A stretch of DNA of 64,000 bases, taken from contig JAGMVK010000019.1 in the NCBI GenBank assembly GCA_020747065.1, positions 124,001 through 188,000 on the forward strand, written 5' to 3'. This stretch comes from Cadophora sp. MPI-SDFR-AT-0126 (taxonomy: Eukaryota > Ascomycota > Leotiomycetes > Helotiales > Ploettnerulaceae). The notes under the pieces were generated by a model, which worked only from the letters and a program-made list of their open reading frames with translations, had not been told where the DNA came from and made no database searches. Both the position numbers and the translations under genes were made by a program. Below, piece by piece: positions 44,231 through 55,989 of this stretch (position 1 is the stretch's first letter; the number at the start of each line of letters is the position of its first letter).

Positions 44231-46737
44231 TCAATCACCTCTATCCCCCACTCTCCCTAAGTCTCTCCTTACTCTCCATACTCGTGATCCCAATCCTCGG
44301 CCTTTCGATCCATCCAGCCTCTCAATCCAAGGCGCGTCTTGAAATCCACTTCCAGCATTTCGCTGCACATATTCACCTTCACCAGTCTTCGTATTTTCAT
44401 CATCATCAGAATTCTCACCGCCTAGGACCACATCATCTTGCTCAGTGTTCGACATCCCCACAGCTGACTTCTCGGCCATCTTATCCTGCGAAATCTTCAT
44501 GTTCATTTCCTCAGTATAAGCCCATCCAGGTGTATCCAGCTTCCCACTAACAAGCACTATCTTCTTCCCCAACTCATTGATCTCCTCAATGACGCTCGGT
44601 GAAATGGGAATCAGCAGTTGTATCCGTCTGCGCCGCACATCGACACCCCGAACAAGAGCGATGCCTATAGAATGCGAGTATCTCGGATCGAGCGTAATGT
44701 CATTCGCAGGATTGAAATAAGGAATCTGTTCCGCTGGTGTTTTCAGAACTCGGGGTTCTTCTATCCTTCGTGGTTCATGTGAGTGATCTAGAACACGAAT
44801 CTCTGCATCGAAGCCATTCTCCTGAGTCGGACTGCCTACGTAGCCTTCTTCTCGATCGTCATCGCGACCAGGTATGGCTAACATGTCGTCAATTACGACC
44901 ACTGCGACGAGACAGCCGTTGATGGTCTCGGCTAGGAGTTCTGGCGGTGGCTGCTCTCCATAGCACATAACGCCAAGGATTCCTGTATCCTCCCCTGAAT
45001 ATCGTACTTCCCATGGTGGGATTGAAGTCAGAGGTTCACCGCTCCAACTTAGTGTTTCTTTGCTCCCGGAATTTAGATGAAAGTAGGACATAGCTTGCAT
45101 AGTTCTGAGATGAGCTGCTGTTCGAGTCGTGTACTCACTGATTTGTGACGGGAGGGTGAAGAATTGCGTCGACATGGAAGCTTCTGTGAGCGTGCCAACA
45201 ACTTCTGGAGGTCCGTCTTGAGACATATATATGACTTCTGTTGGGATGACTCGGTCTATGAGATCAACTAATATCTCCAAGCCTGTGCCGAATACCCAAC
45301 CAGGAGTGTTAATAATCAGAGGGCAATTATGTACTGCCGATCGTTCGGCCCGGTAGATCGAGAAGAGATCAAGAACACAGGTCATGTACAGACTTGGGTC
45401 CGAAGAGGGCGTTATCGAAGCAATGGAATGCGCTCGTATTACCTTGCTTTTTCCACATGGCACCGGGTGCGAGAAGGGTGTCCCAAAATTTGGGTCCTGA
45501 ATGTGAACAAGTGCCAGTTGCCCAGGTGGTGAGTATTCAGGTTGACCAGGGTCCAGGTCTAGTAGTGCAATGCCTTGTGACAAAGCCTTATTTGCTGTAG
45601 CTTCTGAAAGGAGTCTGTTGCAAAGTAATTTCGTAAATGTAGATTTGCCAGAAGACTTAGGTCCGCAGACCATGATGACTCGAGCTTTCTCTGCTGGCTC
45701 GGATAATTTGGAGAGAAGCAGATTCCATTCCGGAGGTGATACAAGAGGCTGGAGGTAACTGGACTGCAAGCCAAGCTTCGATGAGAACAACTATACATAC
45801 TCCATAAGTCTATACTACAATTTGGATCAGATGGGTCGGACTTACTACTCTGAATGTACTATTTCGAAAGCTCGGTACCAAGTCTTTGTATTCTGTGCCG
45901 AACGGTCCAGAATGAGTGCCCCATAATCTCGCAAAAAGTGGTGACAGTTTGTCCAGATCTTCGAGACCGCTCTTACAGTTTCGAAGCACAATATCGGCAG
46001 AGTTTATATCAGCCGATAGACATCTCAACACTGGTAGAGAGTGAGAAGACGGCGCAGTGACTCGATATGATGCTTTTGACGGTTGCAAGATTGCTCCCAT
46101 CAGAGTGATTTGTCCTCCTTTGATACAGAGCTCATACTGGCCAACAATAACAAGACGCTGGTGATGTTAGATTTTTTCTTGCGAAAGGATTGGGGCGGCT
46201 GACCTCACCAGGAGCTAATTTGACTCGAACAGCACCAGCTTCGAAATCTTTCACGTTGCCCTTGGTCGGCTTGAAGGATGAGAGTGAAACAGCTGGCTGC
46301 TGTAGCAAGACTTCTGGGGACTCGCCACGTGATGCAAACCTATCACTACATGAGTATGGGTGCTATACATACTAATGAGGGGCAGATTCGTACGGTGTAA
46401 GCTGGGGGCCTTTATCGAGACTAAGATTGGAATTGACACTCGAGTTTGTGCCATCTTGGGTGCTTGTATCTACTGGTACATTTGGAGAAATTAACGCGAC
46501 GGACGTCTCTACAGCTGGGCCACTCAGTTCCGTAGTTTTACCAACATCCGAACCAGTCGTAGATTCGTTTTGTCCTGCAGGACTTTTGGGACTACTAGTC
46601 TTGCTTTTCAAAGCCTGTTTTGCCGCAAATGCACTCAAACCTAAGGAATATTAACAACCCGTTATGGTATAAAAAGTTGTCAACTTACGGGGTTGCTGTG
46701 GTGAAATATCCAGCTTCCTTCTTTTCTTAGAAGACAT
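44231..46737 (-). CDS. GRC3: Polynucleotide 5'-hydroxyl kinase Grc3
   Basis: Kinase that works with Las1 in ITS2 removal from pre-rRNA. Five exons: 46689-46737, 46373-46640, 46204-46345, 45846-46157 and 44231-45790; 776 residues, all phases fit. Starts MSSKKRRKLDISPQQPRLSA. The N-terminal beta domain reads VRVKLAPGERLVIVGQYELC then MGAILQPSKASYRVTAPSSH. The kinase domain has Walker A GPKSSGKST (300-308), IALLDLDPGQPEYSPPGQLA, and lid segment INTPGWVFGTGLEILVDLID. C-terminal Grc3/NOL9 domain contains GIALVRGVDVRRRRIQLLIP. The exon 3 acceptor (just before 46345) is forced, because the next possible AG would create a stop. Divergent from RPA34 with 222 bp between starts, so the two rRNA-related genes probably share a promoter. 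Confidence 0.93.
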
Positions 46738-46959
46738 AACTGAACTTTCCTCGGTGACTGGGTGAGTTGGTGGGAGATTCGAAGTCAATATCAAAACACC
46801 GGCCCAAGGCTAGGGTCCGAGGGATTTTCCGATCCGACAGACCCCGGACCAAAGTTCAAAAAAAGTTCCCTCGACTCAAGCTCCTCAATCATACGTACGG
46901 CCCAAACCAATTCCTGGCAACATATTATTCCGCGATCCTTGGACACAATATCGATCGCG
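46738..46959. promoter_or_regulatory. Shared GRC3/RPA34 promoter region
   Basis: 222 bp between two divergent starts, including both leaders. I see no exact PAC or RRPE element; a palindromic-looking GATCGCGA/TCGATCGCGA segment lies close to the RPA34 start. Confidence 0.5.
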
Positions 46960-48667
46960 ATGGCTTCTATAAAACCAAAATCCCGAGACTCGAGCAAGAA
47001 GGAGAAAACTGCGAAGACCAAAAAAGCTACAAAAAAGACCCCTCCACCGACGGCATACAAGAGCGAAGAATTTGTCCAGGAGAGTGACGAAGATGAGGAG
47101 ATGGACGAGGCTGCAGATGAGAGCTCGGACGATAGCGCAAATAGCGATAACTCGTCATCGTCTACGAAGCCAACTAAGTCCTCGTCAAAAACCAATGGCA
47201 AAATGCCTGCACCCTCGGGAAGCAGCAGCTCAAGTGAGGGCGGGAGTGAAGAAAGCGAAGAGAGCAGCGAGGACGAGGAAGACTCTGAAGATGCCACTAA
47301 AACTGCCCCAGTATCCGTCGAGCCTACTAAGTAAGTACTATGTCGAAAATGCTCTGCCATTGTTACTGACCTTTCCAGGAAACCTTCAAAGCAACCTACC
47401 ACCAACACTGTCTCGTTCACAGCACCTGCGCCATACCAACCTCCTCCTGGATTCGACCTTGCATCTTTAGATGGGACATCGAGGGCATCACAATTGTTGA
47501 AAAAATCAAACTTAGATGGGAAACAGATATGGTACTTCACAGCACCAGCTTCAATACCTTTCTCTTCAATTGAGGTTATGTCTATGCTGGACGCAAAGAA
47601 CGGCAAGCCGATTTTGACGCACGAGGGAGATGAGTATAGCTTCATGAAAGATTCGGCTGAGGACAATTCATATACCAGAATCATGGTACCTGGCTCAGAT
47701 ACAGGCTACAAAACTAGTCAGGACTTAATCCCAACTTCCTAGGTCTCGTAACTAACCTCACACAGCTTCAAAAGCAATTGACCATGTCTTCCATCTTCAA
47801 CAGGTCGTCAGAGATCCAACGACCGGAAACCCTGCCAGGGCAACTATTCCAGCGAAAAAGCCCGTCCGACAACAGCCCCGAGGACTGAAGATGCGGTTCC
47901 ACCCAATCGGCTTCGGAGCTGCCAAACCCGGCACCATTGGCTCGAGTTCTTCTTCTGGTGAGGAGATGGAGGACGCACCTTCCACAGCCAGGCGTCCTGT
48001 CCCCAAGCCCAGGAGCACTGCCAGCCCCGATGAAGATTCAGATGATGAAATGGAGGAGGGTTCGCCATTACCCTTGAGATCTCATCCCGAAGACAATGTC
48101 AGCGCGTCCTCTCCCGATGGTACTTCGAAGAAGGAAAAGAAGAAGAGAAATCACAGCGAAGGAGGCGAGAAGAAGTCTAAGCACAGTTCGTCCAACATAA
48201 TCAGTACCAGTGAGCAAAGAGCGCTAAAACGATTAAAGAAAAAGCAAACCGAATCCCAGACAAAGCTAGCAGTCAACCAATCAGCGTCAACTGAGTCCGA
48301 GGAGAGCAAAGTACCAACAGCGCCTCTCCGGCCCAAGAGAACATCAAAATCTCTTGTCTCAACGACCCCAATACCTCCTCCCAAACCACTGACATTTCCC
48401 CATCCCTTAGGCAGTAGTGGTTTACGCCGCGCGAAATCTTCTTCCCAACAGTCGAAACTTACCGAAGATCACAGCGCTTTATTAATGATCCCCTCGTCGA
48501 TTAGTCAATCATCACTCCCGGAATCACCACGGCCTATGGTTTCAAAATTGACAAGGAAGGAGCAACAGAAAAAGAAGTCAAACAGGACGCCAAGAGACAC
48601 AGGGGCGGTTTGGCATGAAAGGCTGGGAGATGATGGAAGATCTTTGGATGAAGAATGTTCTGTTTAA
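46960..48667 (+). CDS. RPA34: RNA polymerase I subunit RPA34.5-like protein
   Basis: Pol I-specific subunit that, with A49, forms the TFIIF-like dimer. Three exons, 46960-47330, 47379-47716 and 47766-48667; 536 residues. The first 124 residues are acidic/Ser-rich (SSSSEGGSEESEESSEDEED). The conserved dimerisation domain follows: YQPPPGFDLASLDGTS, LLKKSNLDGKQIWYFTAPAS, IPFSSIEVMSMLDAKNG, YSFMKD, then AIDHVFHLQQVVRDP after the second intron. The tail is long, basic and Lys-rich (EKKKRNHSEGGEKKSKH), as in RPA34/CAST proteins. The second intron uses donor GTCAGG and branch CTAAC; it is required to reach the HVFHLQQ segment. Confidence 0.87.
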
Positions 48668-49571
48668 TTTCTTCAATGATACCCTCTTGTCCTGTTCGAC
48701 GAATGCTGAGGCACGAAAATTGAACAGACGATGCGTCGTGGCTTATTTTGTTGTCCCTCGCCTAAGCCTCCCACGGTCCCCTCGGCTCTTCTCTGTCCTG
48801 TTGCGGTCAAACTAGGTACAGGAGTTCCGAAGCCTTTCGTATTTCCTCGATGATGAGTGACACTGATATGCGCAATTTTGCTAATGATCAAAAGTCCAAT
48901 GTATAACATCCTGGGAATAAGGTTTTCCTGTTGGGCAGACAAATCGATGAAGTGTGGCCGAGCGTTCATTAACGAGGAAGAGAAGTCGAGCTATTTCGAG
49001 TACATTTGGCATTCATGGAGCGTAGGTAGTGACGAAGATCACATGGACCGTCTAAACTAAGAGAATACCAGAGCTGTTTACAGTGTTCCGGCGCGGATAC
49101 AAATATCTGGAGCCATACAACTTGCACCCCAAAATATCCCCCAGTCATGTGCCCCGCCTTGGGGTAGAGATTTCTACAGTCCTCGTGGTGCGGATGGTCG
49201 ACTAAGGCACTTCCAAAACACTAAATCCAAGTTCTTCGCTGTACTTTTTCTCTATCGAAAACTCTTCAAATAAAATGCTATGTTTGAATATAATTCAAAA
49301 GTAGCTAGTAAATCGTTTCATATTTTAATATTATATCGTCGTCTTTGGTATCACGATTACTCTCTAGCAGTTATCGGCGACTTTTTTGTCGACCCACAGC
49401 CCGCGACCGATGAGCGGACCCCTGCAAGTGAGGGGTCACTAAGAGGCGCCGTACATAAATTTTCTTTGGTGGCATGGAAGTCAAGACTCACCTTCTTTTA
49501 ATTTCCCCTTCACCACCTCCTCGACAGATTTCTCGATTTTTTCCAAACTGACTACTCCCACAACCGCAATC
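48668..49571. other. Intergenic region RPA34 to SHMT
   Basis: About 900 bp with an AT-rich block at 49240-49390. Should hold the RPA34 3' end and the SHMT promoter. No gene seen. Confidence 0.5.
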
Positions 49572-51219
49572 ATGGCAACCAACAGCAGCTATGCTCTCAC
49601 AGAGTCCCACAAGGACGTAAGCTTGACCTTTCCCATGTCTACCAATCGTTCGGGTGGACGAAATAGCGATGAGAATTCACGTTGAATGTACTGACCGACT
49701 CTTTCTATTAGATGCTGGAGAAATCCCTCCTCGATACCGACCCAGAAATTGCGGAGATTATGGTAAACAGAATCTTCAATTCCAAAGCTCTGCAGAATGG
49801 CCCATGCTAAATGATCCTCCCAACAGAAACTCGAGATCCAACGTCAAAGAGAATCCATTATCCTCATTGCCTCCGAAAATGTTACCTCCCGTGCCGTCTT
49901 CGATGCATTGGGATCCCCAATGTCCAACAAATACTCCGAGGGTTACCCAGGTGCCAGATACTACGGAGGAAATCAGCACATTGACTCGATTGAGTTGACT
50001 TGCCAAGCTCGTGCTTTAAAAGCCTTCCACCTTGATTCTGAGAAATGGGGCGTTAACGTCCAATGCTTGAGTGGTAGCCCTGCCAATTTGCAGGTATACC
50101 AGGCAATCATGAGACCTCATGATAGACTCATGGGTCTTGACCTCCCTCATGGTGGCCATCTGAGCCACGGTTACCAGACCCCTCAAAGAAAGTTAGTACA
50201 ACTTACCCCTTACAGATGCCATGAACTAATTGGAGAATAGGATCTCTGCCGTCTCCACCTACTTCGAAACCTTCCCATACAGAGTAAACCTCGAGACCGG
50301 CATCATCGACTATGACAGACTCGAGGAGAATGCCCTGATGTACAGACCCAAGGTTCTTGTTGCTGGTACCTCTGCATACTGCCGATTGATCGACTATGCA
50401 CGCATGCGTAAGATCGCAGATCTCGTTGGTGCATACCTCGTCGTCGATATGGCCCACATCTCTGGCCTCATCGCTGCTGGCGTCATTCCAAGCCCATTCG
50501 AGCATGCCGATATTGTGACCACCACTACACACAAGTCTCTCCGTGGTCCCCGTGGTGCCATGATCTTCTTCCGCAAGGGTGTCCGTAAGACTGACGCCAA
50601 GACCGGAAAGGAGACCCTCTATGATCTTGAGGGCCCAATAAATTTCTCCGTCTTCCCAGGTCACCAGGGTGGTCCCCACAACCACACTATTACAGCTCTC
50701 GCAGTTGCACTCAAGCAAGCAACTACCCCTGAGTTCAAGCAATACCAGGAACAGGTTGTCAAGAATGCTAAGGCTCTTGAGGTTGAATTCAAGAAGCTCG
50801 GCTACAAGCTTGTAGCTGATGGAACTGACTCCCACATGGTCCTCTTGGACCTCCGTCCCCAAGCACTTGACGGTGCTCGTGTTGAGGCTGTTTTGGAGCA
50901 AGTCAACATTGCTTGCAACAAGAACTCCATTCCAGGTGACAAGTCAGCTCTAACTCCATGCGGTATCCGTATTGGTACCCCGGCTATGACTTCCCGTGGA
51001 TTCGGCGAGGAGGCTTTCATCAAGGTCGCAGGTTATATTGACCAATGCATCAAGATCTGCAAGGAAGTCCAGGGTGCATTGCCAAAGAGCGACAACAAGC
51101 TCAAGGACTTCAAGGCTAAGGTCGCCAGTGGCGAAGTTGAGAAGATCAACGAGATGAGAAAGCAGATTGCCGCTTGGGCTGGCAGCTTCCCTCTCCCAGT
51201 TGAGGGCTGGAGAGTTTAG
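49572..51219 (+). CDS. SHM2: Cytosolic serine hydroxymethyltransferase
   Basis: PLP enzyme that converts serine and tetrahydrofolate to glycine and methylene-THF. Four exons, 49572-49616, 49712-49762, 49827-50191 and 50241-51219; 479 residues. No mitochondrial targeting peptide: it starts [15 protein letters not shown], so the cytosolic form. Motifs: [71 protein letters not shown], and the PLP lysine in [20 protein letters not shown]. The C-terminal part [14 protein letters not shown] is also intact. Codon usage in exon 4 is strongly C-ending, as expected of a highly expressed gene. Confidence 0.97.
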
Positions 51220-51517
51220 ATCGATTGTTGTATTATCAATAGGCGCTACGGAGTTATTCAACAAAAGCATAAATGCACGGGGTGGGTCTCTTCTGGCTAC
51301 TTCAACTCAGCCATTTAGATATCACGGAGTAAAAGGAATCAGAAAGAAGAAAGAATCTTCAATTTAAACAATGAATGCATACGCAACTTGAACACCAGTC
51401 CATTATTTGTGTATTTGACTCCAAATAATCCTCGCTTAATTGACAAGTTTACAGTACCGATCCACCGCAACAAAATCGTAAACGCCCTCTGCATTCGAGA
51501 TCCTAAAAACCTCGCTC

Positions 51518-52336
51518 TTACCTAGCCTTCCACCTAACCTTCCCAACCCACTCCGCAAACCTCGTCACATCCTCCCTCTCCACCAACCTTTCCACAGTAA
51601 AGAACTCCTTCGCCAGCTCCTCCCCACTCGCAATCCTATGCACAAAACTATGACACGCTCTGCACAACCAGGCAACATTCTCCAGCTGATCCTCCGTATG
51701 CCAGCCTCTCTTCAAAACCTTCGCATGCACACCCCTCGGAATCAAATGGTGATAAGTAAGGGGGATCCAGGACCGTCCGCAAATCTCACACTCTGTTGCT
51801 TGAAGCCCGGTTGTGCGTGGTGGTGGCGGTGGAGTGAGGAGCGTACTGATGTAGGTTGAGAGGATGGGAGTTAAGTATTCCGTGGTGGTTTTGTGGGTGG
51901 GGAGGAGGGAGTAGGCAGTCAGTGTGTCGGTAATGCTTGGGGGCAGGGAGTCTATAATGGTACTGTTTGTACTGGTGGGTAGTGGGTCTGAGTATATGGC
52001 CTGGAGAGAGGGGGTGTTGAGCCAGGTGGAATATGTCAATGTTCTGAGATCGGATGGGAGGTTGGTGAAGACTTCTGTGGCGAGGTACTATGTTGTTTTT
52101 CAATGTCTGAAATCAAATCGTGACATTCAGCAGCTCAGAAAGCTTACATCGATAAATTCTGCTAATTCTTCGGCATCATTCGGTTGCTCCGTCGGAACGA
52201 CGGGCTTGATAGCATTTTTGCGTCCTGCTCTTGCTTTTCGAGGTTTCTTGGCTGGGGTGGTGGTTGATTTCTCGATGAGTGGGTTAGAAAGGCAATCTCT
52301 GAAGAGTTGGAAGTTGGACTCTTCTATATCGACCAT
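51518..52336 (-). CDS. HNH endonuclease-domain protein
   Basis: Two exons, 52148-52336 and 51518-52087; 252 residues. Splicing joins EELAEFID to YLATEVFTNLPSDL in phase 0. Residues 1-60 are Lys/Pro-rich (TTTPAKKPRKARAGRKNA). The middle is Thr/Ser/Pro-rich. The HNH fold lies at about 160-215: zinc cysteines Cys163 and Cys166 (CEICGRSW), the HH pair His176-177 in LTYHHLIPRGVH, then Cys205, Cys208 and His209, His213 in WLCRACHSFVHRIAS. The catalytic HH is intact. Known of the family: nucleases acting on DNA, often with unknown cellular roles in fungi. Exon 2 is strikingly C-rich and G-poor on the coding strand. Divergent from the dehalogenase-like gene at 52623. Confidence 0.87.
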
Positions 52337-52622
52337 TGTTGTTTTAGGAATTTGACTTTCATCCGACAACAAAGTCCAAGTAGCTCACATCCCACTTGAT
52401 ACCAATGGTCAACTGATCATGCATTAGATTTTCAGGTACCGGTACTTGAGCAGGCACCTATTCGGAGTGATCCGTATATTTACCCCGCATGCGTCATCCG
52501 GCAGACCCCGCTACTGTCATTCCTGTGGTAAGATCACTGGATGGATACTTCTCCAACCTTCCACAACTCACATTATCTCTTATCTCTCGGATTAGAGTTC
52601 TGGCTGAGCCTAATACAAGGAG

Positions 52623-53508
52623 ATGGCCGGTACTAGTGATATTGTCATTGCATTCGATTTGTACGGGACACTGCTCTCGACGGAGAGTATTGCGAAGGAG
52701 TTGGCGAGCCATTTCGGGGATGAGAAGGCTCAGTCCATTGCTGCTTTGTGGCGGAGGTCAGTTTTATTAAGTTTGATTAGAAACTGCATGAAAGCTAATT
52801 GATTGGTCTCCCGCAGATTCCAATTGGAGTATACATGGCGAATGAATAGCATGGGTGAGTTCTCTGATCCTGCCATGTCTAGTTTTCCGAGGTATAGAAA
52901 CTAAAGTGTTGATACAAGGTCTTTACAAATCATTCTCAAACATCACAAAAGCATCACTTAAACACGCTCTCGCCGAATCGTCGGTCACACTCTCAGAAGA
53001 CAAGATAGCCTCTCTAATGGAAGCATATGACTCACTCGGCACCTTCCCGGACGTTCCACCTGGTCTGAAAATAATATCATCGTCTCCCAACATAACCGCC
53101 TATGTGTTTTCAAACGGTACAGACTCCATGGTATCATCTTCTGTCAATAAATCACCGGCTCTATCTTCCCACGCCTCAGTCTTCAAAGATCTTGTGACCG
53201 TGGAAGAAGTCGGTGCATACAAACCTGATCCGAAAGTGTATCAGCACCTGTTGAAGAAAGTGGGGAAGGAGAAGGATGTGGGGAGTGTGTGGCTGGTGAG
53301 TGGGAATCCATTTGATGTCGTGGGTGCGAAGGCAGTGGGTATGCAGGCTGCTTGGGTGGATAGGAAGGGTGGTCATCACGGGGCGGGAGGATGGACAGAT
53401 CAGTTAGGGACTTTGGCGGGTGGTGGGCCAACGATTGTTGTCGATGGTGTGGAAAGCGCAGTGGAGGGGATTAGGAAGTGGGTTGAGGAGAATAGGGGAA
53501 GAACGTGA
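52623..53508 (+). CDS. Type II haloacid dehalogenase-like hydrolase
   Basis: HAD superfamily hydrolase. Three exons, 52623-52756, 52817-52854 (38 nt) and 52919-53508; 253 residues. Motif I AFDLYGTLLSTE gives nucleophile Asp12 with the DLYGTL form typical of L-2-haloacid dehalogenases. FQLEYTWRMNSMGLYKSFSN is the cap segment with the substrate-region Arg, motif II VFSNGTDSMV, motif III Lys in GAYKPDPKVY, motif IV VSGNPFDVVGAKAVGMQAAW. Length fits the family. Real substrates of the fungal members may be haloacids or other small organic acids; this is not decided by sequence. Confidence 0.9.
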
Positions 53509-54412
53509 GGTGTTGACGTGTAGTGAAGTACTGATGTGTAGTGAATTGTTGCTGTGTAGTCAAATTGAGCAGCACAGGAGGAGACAGGCTGTGAGGGACT
53601 TGAACATAAAGCTCTTCGGGTCGACCATATAATATTCTAGGCCCTACTGAGAGTCCTTGTGCATCTTTCCCATTGAAATGCACCTTACTTTCGCCTTGAT
53701 CCTGTCAAGTCGCTCAAGAGTCTGTGACCCTTCCCGCTCCTCAACTTCTTGTCCTGTCTGGGAGTTATATGCCTATGCGTCTACTGTCGAGCTGCATTGA
53801 ATCTGCATCAAAACTGCACGCTTACTCTCCGAGTTGTCCAATGAAGATCGTGTTGTTCTGTATTCCGTTGTAAATCTTGGTGTTTTCAAGACGTAATTGT
53901 ACCCTCCTCGCTTGGGCCCTAGATGTTATTCGCTGCAACTCGATCAGGGTCTCAGATCTAGGCTGAAGACATCATGCAGGAATGACCGGCCCTATTTTTA
54001 CAGAACTTTGCGTCTAGGGCCCAACTTCTAATTCACGACTTACATTCAACTTCAATCTTCGTTTTTTGGAGAGTATGTTATTCTCGAAGCCGCAAAAGAA
54101 GAAAGGGGTCATAGGCGAGTCGTGTTAGTCAGCAACAAGGCGGATGTAATCTCTAGAAATTTGGTACGTAAGAATATCTCCCAGCGAGATCGCACTGATA
54201 ACCAACCCATCCTTGCCATGCATCAACAATTTATTTTCCTTCTGATAGCTATCTTTTCCTTCTTTCTCCTATATGTCCACACTTCCCCGTATTCCAAAAT
54301 ATTTCTGTCTCACAACCTTGTGGTCTTAATTGTGTAATTGACAATCTGTGTGGCACACCATTTTGCAATCTACTACCCACCCATCTTGTACAACTTTCGG
54401 CTCGTCTCCAGC
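53509..54412. other. Intergenic region upstream of bZIP gene
   Basis: About 900 bp with a GTGTAGTGAA short tandem motif at 53511-53560. Likely contains the long leader of the bZIP gene; a 71-codon ORF at 54122 is hydrophobic near its end but unsupported. Confidence 0.5.
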
Positions 54413-55811
54413 ATGTCGGAAAGTGGGGTATCGCGACGTACCGAGAGTGAGGTTGATAATGACGAGATGAGAGGAAATCGTGGAGGCTCGGCCGGCTCGC
54501 CATCTGCACCCTCTTTGAAGAAAGGGAAAGGGGGACGTAAAGTTGTATGTCTTTTTTTATATTTATTTATCATAATTGCAGATATATGGTTGTAGAATAA
54601 AGCAATTGGACCTAACAGCAAACAGATGTTCCCCTCAGCAGAAGAGAAAAAGCAACGCAACCGAGACTCCCAAGCAGCCTTTCGCGAACGTCGAAAGGAA
54701 CATATTTCCGAGCTGGAGAATATTGTTCAGGAGCAGAAGGAGAAGTTACAAGAGTCAAAGAACGCACAGGCTTCCGCTAAGGAAGAGGTCTTAATCTTGA
54801 AGTACAAGAACTCTCTGCTCGAGAGGATATTGCTAGAACAAGGTAATGAAACTCGGATTTACCAATTTGAATGGAGCATGCTAACGCGTAATAGGGATTG
54901 ATGTTAATGCCGAGTTGAACAATATCTTGGTTTTTCCACCACGACTCCCTGAGAAGCGCGTTCGCAGAGAAAGAGTTCTTTCAAGACCAGATACTGAGGT
55001 CGTGCCGCCGAAAAAGACTGTTGCTATGACTTCTTCACCAAAGACAACATCTGACTGCTGCCATTGTTCCTCATCTCGAACTCAATCAAGTCCTGCATCG
55101 CAATCTAGCACTCCACCTACTATAGCTGAATCGGACTCTGCTATTACCCAAGATCTGGCTCGTAAGCGACCAAGACATCACAACGCCACAGACACAAGAG
55201 CCCATAAGCACCAGAAAGTCTCCGCACAGCCGGTTCACAAACACCGAGCACAACCTCGCCCGCAAAATACGAACTATCCCGGCAAGTAATCCCATGACCC
55301 AACCTACACCACCCCCTAAAGAACTATTTGGTCCTAGATTGATCCCGTCTTACAGCACCCGATACATTTACCTCCCTCGCCCCCTCCACGTCCCAATTCG
55401 CACCAAGACAAGTACACCAAGCACAAGGAGAATTCTCCGAACTCTTCCCACCAAGATTCGTAGAGCCACTCGGCAAGTACCCCCTCCACGCTCCCTGCCG
55501 TTCATGTTTTTATGGAACTCTGTTCGTCCTAGACTGAAAATGTAGGTACAGATCCGTGCGACACCACATCTAGCACCCTTATCCTCGACGAGGAATCCGA
55601 TGCCGCCCAGAGCGTGTGGGCCCCTACGCCGCCTCTGCCTGTTGAGCTACTCGAGCATGAGCATAGTCGCGTCGCTACTAAGACACAAGTCGCAGCCAAG
55701 GCTTTTGACTTTGACTTTGATTTTGAAGCGGACTTTTCGTTTGGTGGTTTGGCGGAAGCTTCCGGGGGCTTTGATATGGATTTGGGCTTCCTGTCATCGG
55801 TCCATGTATAA
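54413..55811 (+). CDS. bZIP transcription factor with two GC-AG introns
   Basis: Five exons, 54413-54544, 54596-54842, 54895-55281, 55356-55472 and 55546-55811; 382 residues. The bZIP domain reads NKAIGPNSKQMFPSAEEKKQ, basic region RNRDSQAAFRERRKEHISEL (66-85), then a leucine zipper through about 120 with YKNSLLERILLEQG. The basic-region pattern (N-x-x-x-Q-A-A-F-R) is that of the fungal Yap/Pap1-like class. The middle is basic and Ser/Thr-rich with a Cys pair (SDCCHCSSSR); the C-terminus is acidic and aromatic (FDFDFDFEADFSFGGLAE), a likely activation domain. Introns 3 and 4 both begin GCAAGT instead of GT; only these junctions keep the frame into the C-terminal exons. Target genes unknown. 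Confidence 0.83.
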
Positions 55812-55989
55812 TTGATGAGGGCGATGAGTCGGTTGATTGTCGTGAAAATAATTTGGGAGGCTAACTTTAGTTTGAATACTTGGTGTTTGGGAGTTGTGGC
55901 CTTCATTTGGCTTGATTTGCTCGTTGGCGTTAGGTACACGAATGGACGAATTTCTTTGTTCGCACTCGACGTGAAAATTCACTTGTGAT

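Noticed and set aside
46791..47684. 297-codon minus-strand ORF
   Set aside because: Antisense of the Ser/Glu-rich RPA34 exon, giving a Ser/Leu-rich shadow.
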